Below, piece by piece: positions 57,422 through 64,000 of a stretch of DNA of 64,000 nt. Numbering within the stretch: position 1 is the first letter of the stretch; every line of letters starts with the position of its first letter. Position numbers and translations under genes: made by a program. Under the pieces are notes generated by a model. The model did no database searches. It was not told the DNA's origin and saw only the letters and a program-made list of their open reading frames with translations. The stretch comes from Apium graveolens (lineage: Eukaryota > Streptophyta > Magnoliopsida > Apiales > Apiaceae). The DNA is taken from positions 59,523,956 to 59,587,955 of the forward strand of contig NC_133653.1 of assembly GCF_009905375.1 (NCBI RefSeq). The letters run 5' to 3'.

Positions 57422-57782
57422 CATAATTATATCAAAGACCACGTGTTTTGTAATTAAGTAAGCTAATAAAGGAGCTATAAATTAAGAATTAGAAGGAGCT
57501 ATCAATGCCAATGCCAATGCCAATGCCAATGCCAATGTATAGATATATATGAAAGATGTTGTCAGACCCTGACGCTAATAGCTAATTGTATAGATTTTAT
57601 TGGAGATCAAATTGTACTGGGAGCATCCCACAGTCCGGGTAGAATACGAATTCTAGCTACGTTGGATTGATTGCTGTTTTTTTTATAGCAGATATAGATT
57701 ACATATCGCCCGAAGCCAAAATAATAAATAAATCCATATATGTTATTATAAAAAAAATTACTATAACAAATAAACACAATAA
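57422..57782. other. Spacer with (CCAATG)n hexanucleotide repeat
   Basis: About six CAATGC-type hexamers at 57504-57538, otherwise AT-rich with no ORF of note. Confidence 0.6.
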
Positions 57783-58462
57783 GGGGTCAATTCGTTCAGA
57801 AAATTTGGGTATCAAGTATGAGTTTTATTCATTTCAAACTCATACATGATATTTGGTTCATGATTTATATTCTCGCTGAAACCCATTCGTGAAACCCACT
57901 TAGAATCAGATTTGATACCTTGGAAGTAGTGGGTATAAAGAAGTGGTACGAGCTATCAGATTTATTTTTATTATTCATCTTTATTTCTGTGATTAAATAT
58001 AATTTATGTACACATATTTTAAATTTGATATATTATTTAATTTTAAATAAAATTATAATAATATTGATCTAATGCCAATTTGTAAGATTTAATTTATTTA
58101 AAAATATCAAATTATTATTTAATTGGTTAAATTATATTTTACTAATCATATACTTTTTTAGTAAATTTTTATTTGTAAATTGTGTAAGAATTTAATTTCA
58201 ATGTACAATATAGAGTTGCACATTTAGAATCAAAATTGAAATATCGATTATATTTAAAATAAAACAGATTCATTCCAACACTGAACCAAATATATAATAT
58301 CAGAATCATTTGCATCCCCGTACCAGTCTAACCCGATTCCTGATTCCAAACATATACCGACTTCTGAACCAAACGACCATTCCAAACACATACAAACACA
58401 TACCGACTTCTGAACCAAACGACCATTCCAAACACATACCGACTTCTGAACCAAACGACCCC
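57783..58462. mobile_element. Element I: MITE-like element with TAA target duplication
   Basis: The left end GGGGTCAATTCGTTCAGAA and the reverse complement of the right end, GGGGTCGTTTGGTTCAGAA, form imperfect terminal inverted repeats. TAA stands on both sides (57780-57782 and 58463-58465), the pattern of PIF/Harbinger-type elements. The 680-bp interior is AT-rich without a transposase. The right terminal repeat is present three times in tandem (58345-58462). Confidence 0.5.
58345..58462. repeat. Tandem copies of the right end of element I
   Basis: Three copies of CATACCGACTTCTGAACC plus AAACGACC, spaced about 47 and 37 bp. Reading frames through it give a repetitive peptide with no plausible function. 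Confidence 0.75.
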
Positions 58463-58636
58463 TAAGTGTGATGCATTCCCAACAACACTTTTTTGACAAA
58501 TATGGCTTATATCCTTACAAATGAGTATCTGTTCTCGTAAATTCTCGGGGTGATCGAGAATTGAACAAAGACCTGGGACGACAAAAAATAAATAATCAAT
58601 TGAGCTATCCAACGGTGTCCCATTCCTAATAACACT

Positions 58637-58800
58637 TTAGTCTATTGTGGATGGTCCTATGGAACTGGGAACAGTAGCTGTAGACTGGCATTTGTCAAAC
58701 TTGCAATCGGTGGAGCCTTTCAACATCTAAGACTTTGGTACATCTGACTTAACTATAAAACAATTCCACGCTTCTGCAGTTACCTACGTAGATTATCCAG
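58637..58800 (-). pseudogene. LEA_2/NHL-like relic (C-terminal piece)
   Basis: The minus strand reads Y-V-G-N-C-R-S-V-E-L-F-Y-S, a stop, then K-V-L-D-V in one frame and M-L-K-G-S-T-D-C-K-F-D-K-C-Q in the next. This matches R-V-G-Y-C-E-N-V-E-L-C-F-G and M-L-N-G-S-H-K-C-Q-L of the intact gene at 59244. Nothing of the N-terminal part is found nearby. Confidence 0.65.
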
Positions 58801-58810
58801 CATCTATGAT

Positions 58811-59243
58811 TTGTCTGTTCAGAACCAGGACTCGATGCTGCACTTGGTTCCCTGCCATTTTTTGGCTTAATTTCAAATCAAATCCTAAACTTGTCCAACA
58901 AACATGCTAATCTACAACTAATATGTAGCACAATCCAGCGCCCTATGAAACTCAATCATCAATGCAATTAAACAAATCAAATTTAAAAATACCATAATTT
59001 ACATAAATATTGTCATAAATCCATATCCATCCACATACAGAAGTTAAAACCATCGCACAGAAACGTATCTAAATTGTTTTACAAACAACAAATACCATAA
59101 TTTAAAAATTCCCGCCGACCTCTGTGAAAAAACTATACTCTTGGATCATTTTTTCGAGCTCAAACCTTTGGAGTAACATATAGATTGAATTAAAACTAAA
59201 TTTTGTAACATAAGCCCAAATTAAAACATCTCTGCATCCTGGA
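58811..59243. other. 3' flank of the intact LEA_2 gene
   Basis: Probably 3' UTR and spacer. No independent ORF is supported. Confidence 0.4.
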
Positions 59244-59990
59244 TTAGACACATATCCTGCCCCCACCGTAAGTACCGAAACACAAAGGATTAATCTGGCC
59301 GTAGGTGTCATCATCGCTATCATAAGACCGATATTTTGTATAAAGTTGGCATTTGTGGGAACCATTCAACATCCTTGCCTTCGATACACTTGGGGACCCA
59401 AAACACAATTCGACGTTTTCGCAGTAACCTACACGGGGAATCCAATCTTGCATAGCTGCATATCCTTTAATGAAAGTTTTTTTCACCAAAATTTCAAACA
59501 CAACATTGAATTTCACAGTACCAACTGTGATTCCCCTACCAACGTTTCTGATTATGGCATCGTCAACGTAGCCCGATGATCCTGTGAACTCTCCACCAAA
59601 GTGCATGGAAGCTGGATGTTTTGAACTTAGCTGAAACGACCTAATTTCTTTAAGCGCGATTCTCTTGTCATTATAATATATTGAAACCTTGGTGCTTTCA
59701 AACTTAAAGTATCCACGCTTATCCGCTGTTTTGAAATTCATCTGGATGTTCCAGTCTGCGGAAATCTGGTTATGACGAGATGAGAGGTTGAAGTTCGAGG
59801 CTGTCAGTAAATCAATTTCCAGTACTTTTAGATTCTTAACATTGCCATCCAACTTCATAAAAATAAGAGGTAGTAATGATAATAATACAACTAACAATAT
59901 GACTGAGGAAAAACAACAAATTTTAAAACACTCTTTATCTGTATCTGCAGTTGTTGTCAAAAGATCGTTGGGATGAACTGCGACTGGCAT
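59244..59990 (-). CDS. LEA_2 / NDR1-HIN1-like (NHL) membrane protein
   Basis: 248 residues, one exon. Start chosen at 59990 (MPVAVHPNDLL) although the frame is open up to 60095. The upstream ATG at 60095 lies on the TATA box itself (CTATATATATG, 60095-60104), so transcription should begin inside that extension, and the paralogue at 55822 aligns from this Met. A short cytosolic N-terminus leads to a membrane helix (about residues 23-45, V-I-L-L-V-V-L-L-S-L-L-P-L-I-F). An LEA_2 domain spans about 66-200 (N-L-S-S-R-H-N-Q-I-S-A-D-W-N; G-E-F-T-G-S-S-G-Y-V-D-D), and a Cys-containing tail ends G-G-G-R-I-C-V. Such proteins are single-pass membrane proteins linked to defence and stress responses. The substrate or partner is unknown. 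It is the only intact copy of four in the window. Confidence 0.82.
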   Translation of the reverse strand: MPVAVHPNDLLTTTADTDKECFKICCFSSVILLVVLLSLLPLIFMKLDGNVKNLKVLEIDLLTASNFNLSSRHNQISADWNIQMNFKTADKRGYFKFESTKVSIYYNDKRIALKEIRSFQLSSKHPASMHFGGEFTGSSGYVDDAIIRNVGRGITVGTVKFNVVFEILVKKTFIKGYAAMQDWIPRVGYCENVELCFGSPSVSKARMLNGSHKCQLYTKYRSYDSDDDTYGQINPLCFGTYGGGRICV

Positions 59991-60094
59991 TCTTAAATAA
60001 AAAATGATAAGTAATTGTCTGAATATAATTAAATCGTAGAGCAAGCTGAGAAGGTTGTGTTTAGTACTTTCTGTTTTTGTTTGCCAAGAAGCCA

Positions 60095-60104
60095 CATATA
60101 TATA
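60095..60104 (-). promoter_or_regulatory. TATA box of the intact LEA_2 gene
   Basis: CTATATATATG on the minus strand, about 105 bp before the chosen ATG. The same box is kept in the pseudogene copy near 38650. Confidence 0.6.
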
Positions 60105-60110
60105 GGGATG

Positions 60111-61851
60111 AATTTGAATCCCAAGTCCTAACCATAATGGAAGTTAAACAAAGATTTTGAGTAGTGACAAGTAAAAGATATAAAAGCGCAGCTAATTGGA
60201 ATTCAAGCAGACATTGAGGTAGCCAAGTACGCATGTTTTCAAATTCTTATTTAATTCTATATTATTATTTGAGCAATTTGATTTTTTAAATCTGTTTTAT
60301 CATTATAAATATTTTTGATTTTGAATGATATATTTTATTGTAATTATATGGTAAAAGTTATAAATATTATTAAAATACTAAATTTATGATTTCTCTCTGA
60401 TTTGTACATAAATCCCTAATAGGCATCTTCTCACCAAAAATGTAACCAGTTCAAAGAAAGCAAGATACTTTAAAAAATTTACACTATAGTGCAAGATTAA
60501 TTAATTTAAAAAATTTACACTATATTAAAAATAAAGTACAAAATTATTCAACTGGCAGCTTTTCATACATTTTCTACACGTGTCATACTATCAGCTTCTT
60601 AGACTTTTATTTCCACTCTTTGTTTATTTATTTATCTCCTCTAAGGCCTAATTCAATTGTATACCATTAACTTTGATTTTTAATATCTATATTTTTTTCT
60701 TCGATTTTGATAATTATTATTTTTTCTTTTATTCTTCCTTCTTTTACTTGCCCTACACTATTAACAATTTATTTAAAATAAATTATATTTTATAATATAA
60801 AAAATTATAAAATCGTAAAATGCATGCTCCAGAATTATGGTTTACTATTTTTATAAATTTTCAAGATATTTTAATCTACAAAATTAATGTGTTTTTTCAA
60901 TCTTTCTATTATAACCTCAACTCATTATGGGTGCTCTTCTCATTTTTATGTATTTCAATTTTCAATCTCCACTCATCTTTTTTAAAATTATATCATCATT
61001 AAAATAATTATTCATCAATTTATTTAATAATTATATATATAACAAAAATTATAAATTAAAAGTATTATTTATGTGATATTATTCTTAAGTTGTAAAACTG
61101 CTGATATTGTTTTATTTCTAATAATTATATATACTCAACAAAATATTCAACAAATTAGTTGTTTTAAAATTAACTTTCATATAATAAATATTAATATAAC
61201 ATGACTTTTGCATGATTTACTGCATTCTCTTGTTTCTAACCGATAGAAAACCCAAATTAGTGGGTTACATGAACCGATAATTATCACTATATACGGATTT
61301 GTCAATGGAAATAAGATATGTATGTAAAGTGTATAAAGAAGTCTGTATTACATTACGTAACAATAAACAAAAACTCTATTTTTTACAGAGAGAGCATTAC
61401 TCTTACTCATTTGAACTAACTAAAAAGAGCACCGACTCTGGAAGAGAGGTACCTCGACTAGAAGTTGAGATAATATACTAACGGACTAAAATAACAAATT
61501 TTTTGGAGTCCTAAATACAAATTCAATTATTTATCATTCAACATTCCCTCGGATTGGGATGTGCGGAGATACCACATTCACTCTAAAGTGTAAGTTTCAA
61601 TCAGAACTTCTGCATAAACCTTAAGGATGTGTGTTAAAAAATAAAAGATCATGTTGGGGTCTTTTCCCTTTTTAACGGTAGGAACGGAGGTGGACTAATC
61701 AATTGCATCTAAACTTGTTCCTTGTTCCCCGAAAGTGAAAATCAATGGAAAAAAGCCACACAAAAAATGAGAAAAAATGTATTTATTATAATGTCGCGGA
61801 GATTCTTGCCTCGACATTAGAAAGAAAGGTTCAAATATACATGGTGAATGG
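60111..61851. other. AT-rich spacer without a recognisable gene
   Basis: Only short ORFs without domains (for example 60820-61002 and 61299-61481). No RNA gene or clear element end was found. Confidence 0.5.
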
Positions 61852-62011
61852 TGTTAGAATATATATATATATATTTTTTATATTATATATATTAGGATAT
61901 TTTCGGTATTTAGCTTATATTGATTTTCTATATAAGTTCGGACATGTATTATAAATTCTGTGTTGATTGTAATAAATTTTTTACGTTCGTATTATATCTC
62001 TAAAGTTAACA
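61852..62011 (+). repeat. 5' LTR of element J (160 bp)
   Basis: TG...CA ends and an AT-rich start with (TA)n. TATATAAG near 61933-61940 could be its TATA box. Confidence 0.65.
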
Positions 62012-62630
62012 TGATATCAAAGTTAGGTTTCGAGTGATCGTGGAAGATTAGTTGAATTATTAAATAGATAGACTGATAGAGTTACGTTATAACAACAAAA
62101 GTTTCTTGAAAATTCGCAGAAAATTTTCTGCCCAGATCAGCCAACTTGTTTTTACGATTCCCGGAGTTTCAACCGTTGGATCATCCTGAAATTTTAACCA
62201 CGCTTCTTTGCATCGGTATCTAAATTTTGAACGATGGAGATTGTATTTAGAACTTCAGAAATCGATTTTTTGATGGTTCCAACAGGTTAAGGTTAACCTT
62301 TAGTTCATTCTTTTCATCGTTGTTGATCTTGTAATTTGGGTTATTTGATTGATTAGATTTTTTAGTACTCGATTATTGGGATGTTACAATTTTAGTAATT
62401 GATTTATCTGCTTAAGATTTGATATTAATTTTGGATTTGCAACCGTAATTGAAATTGGTTTTCGATCTACTTTCAGATTTGATTTTGGATTGGGATTGGT
62501 TATTTGAGTTTGGATTTGATTTCGGGTTTGGTTTCTTTATTGAATTTGGATATTGTTTAAATTTAGTGTTGAATTTGGATTCGACTTTATTTCTGATTTG
62601 GTTTGAGTTTAGTTTCAGCAATATCTCGAC
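62012..62630 (+). other. Leader of element J and T/G-rich segment in place of gag
   Basis: From about 62400 to 62625 the plus strand is strongly T/G-rich, with degenerate repeats of GGATTTGATTT. It ends in TTTAGTTTCAG just before the pol frame. No Gag motif is present. Confidence 0.55.
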
Positions 62631-64000
62631 ATGCATGTCTCATCATCAACAAATCTTTTGTCAACTGGTACTTCAAGCTTATTTTCTTCTCTATGGATTC
62701 TGGATTCAGGTGCATCTCATCACATGTCTCCTCATTGGTCGTCTTTCGTTTCGTTTTCTGATGATTCATCTTTATCCATCATGATTGCTGATGGCACTCC
62801 TATGTCGTTACGAGGTGTTGGTTCTGTATTTACCCCAAAGGTATCTCTCTTTGATGTTTATTATATTCCGGATCTCAAGTTAAATCTTGTTTCGGTTAGT
62901 CAATTATGTGAATCTGGTTACTTGGTTTCTTTTTCTTCTACTACTTGTTGTGTTATGGATCCGAGATCTCAAAAAGTAATTGGGAAAGGTCGTAAGCAGG
63001 GGGGACTTTATGTTTTGGATGAACTCAATGTATTTGTTGTGGGAACTCCTAGTGTTGATTTATTATCTTTCCGTTTGAGTGATTTGTCTTCTGACTTCTA
63101 CATATGGCATGCTCGTTTAGGTCATGTTTCTCAATCTCGTTTACAATCTTTAGTTTCAACTGGATCCTTGGGAAAACTAAAAGCTCATGATATTTCTGAC
63201 TGTAGCGGTTGTAAACTAGCGAAATTTGCTGCTTTACCTTTTCATAAGAGTGTTACGTATTTTCTTGCTCCTTTTGATATTGTGCATTCTTATGTATGGG
63301 GACCTGCTCCTATGCCCATGAAAGCAGGTTCTAGATATTATGTTTCGTTTATTGATGATTTCACTCGTTATACGTGATTTATCTTATAAAGCGTAGGTAT
63401 GATTTTTTGGATATTTTTAAAGATTTTAGAGCTCATATAAAAACTCAACATAAAGTTGTCATTAAGTGTTTTCGTTATGATTTGGGAGGTGAATACAGCT
63501 CTAACACTTTTTATCGCTTGCTTGCTTCTGATGAGACTATACGTCAAACCTCATGTACTGACACTCCTCAACAGAACAGTGTTGTTGAAGGAAAACATCG
63601 TCATCTTGTTAAAATAACTCGTTCATTTTTGTTGTCGGCTGATGTTTCAAGTGTATTTTAGGGTAAGCACTTCTTACTGTTGTTTATGTGATTAACCGAA
63701 TTCCAAGTGCTCAAAATACTGGTTTGTCACCTTTTGAGAAATTATATGATGAAGTACCTGATTATGCTTCGTTGCGTGTCTTTGGTTGTACCTGCATTGT
63801 TCTTAAACCACAGGTTGAGTGTAGTAAATTGTCTGCTAAGTCTGCTTTATATGTGTTTTTGGGCTACGGTATTACCTAGAAAGGATATCGTTGTTTTGAC
63901 CCGGTCAGTGGAAAATTGTATGTTTCTCAATATGTTTACTTTTTGGAGCATATTCCGTTTTTCTCTGTTCCTTCTAGTTCGCATCATATGACACAAGAAG
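62631..64000 (+). pseudogene. pol: Protease and integrase of element J, broken and partial
   Basis: The first frame (62631-63377) has the protease box L-W-I-L-D-S-G-A-S-H-H-M, the pre-integrase motif W-H-A-R-L-G-H-V-S and the C-x2-C-K-L-A-K finger end. It stops at 63375-63377 after a shift following D-D-F-T-R-Y-T. The second (63374-63661) carries R-Y-D-L-G-G-E-Y and the third catalytic residue in V-V-E-G-K-H-R, where Arg is usual after Glu. A third (from 63688) continues to V-F-G-C-T-C-I-V and a stop at 63877-63879. RT would lie beyond the window. Confidence 0.8.

Larger units (their letters stand above)
61852..64000 (+). mobile_element. Element J: short-LTR Ty1/copia, no gag, runs off the window
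   Basis: A 160-bp LTR (61852-62011, TGTTAGAATATATA to AAAGTTAACA) is followed at once by a TGATATCAAAGTTAGG primer-binding site, then a non-coding leader and a pol frame starting near the protease. The short LTR and L-W-I-L-D-S-G-A-S-H-H-M protease box resemble the Ale/Ivana group, but I cannot fix the lineage. The usual Gag region is absent. Confidence 0.75.

Noticed and set aside
58254..58612. Two minus-strand ORFs encoding a repeating V-W-N-G-R-L-V-Q-K-S-V peptide
   Set aside because: They are translations of the tandem terminal repeats of the MITE-like element; open frames arise from the repeat unit.
59991..60095. N-terminal extension of the intact LEA_2 protein from the ATG at 60095
   Set aside because: That ATG overlaps the TATA box, and the paralogue at 55822 aligns from the internal Met at 59990.
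62412..62784. ORFs on both strands in the T/G-rich segment of element J
   Set aside because: Low-complexity sequence giving N/K/S-rich or F/G-rich peptides without a motif.

Overview
This is a repeat-rich stretch of a flowering-plant nuclear genome, almost certainly a eudicot and my low-confidence guess an asterid. The plant origin is shown by four classes of plant LTR retrotransposon: Sirevirus-like copia, Angela-like copia, Tat-lineage gypsy, and a short-LTR copia. A plant UBTD-like gene with four coding exons and a small LEA_2/NHL gene cluster agree. I see no rRNA or tRNA gene, CRISPR array or organelle sequence.

Bases 1-37779 are one nested stack. Element A (1-3991, minus, Sirevirus-like, cut by the window edge) sits in the 5' LTR of element B (3992-35979, plus, Sirevirus-like with an env-like ORF). 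B is split by element C (7426-15496, plus, Angela-like copia, target duplication GTCAG) and by element D (23496-34173, minus, Tat gypsy, target duplication CCTGT). B itself interrupts the gag gene of element E (35980-37779, minus, same family as B), and E lies just 3' of a broken LEA_2 gene. LTR divergence counted by eye falls in nesting order: B about 3.7%, C about 2.7%, D about 1.1%. Every element carries stops, frameshifts or deletions.

Bases 37780-49320 hold the LEA_2 pseudogene (37802-38648), a minisatellite of roughly 102-bp units, an unidentified decayed ORF, element F (minus, Sirevirus-like, truncated after protease) and a 4.17-kb giant solo LTR (G, 44712-48881, target duplication TATTT).

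Bases 49320-60110 are the gene island. The UBTD-like gene (49669-54170, plus) appears intact. It is followed on the minus strand by LEA_2 copies: a frameshifted one (55092-55822) with a hAT transposon (H) 3 bp from its ATG, a short relic (58637-58800), and one apparently intact gene (59244-59990). A MITE-like element (I) lies between them.

Bases 60110-64000 are AT-rich spacer, then a short-LTR copia (J) that lacks gag and runs off the window.

The most interesting signals are inside the retroelements. Three diverged Sirevirus-like copies share a splice-acceptor-like TGCAG|GG where gag ends and pol begins. Each Sirevirus-like family has its own short motif scattered through LTR, coding and spacer DNA. 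Element B has a small ORF with its own TATA box between pol and env-like. The antisense gene of the Tat element has its own TATA box and two apparent introns, one of which is in frame and imitates a membrane helix.
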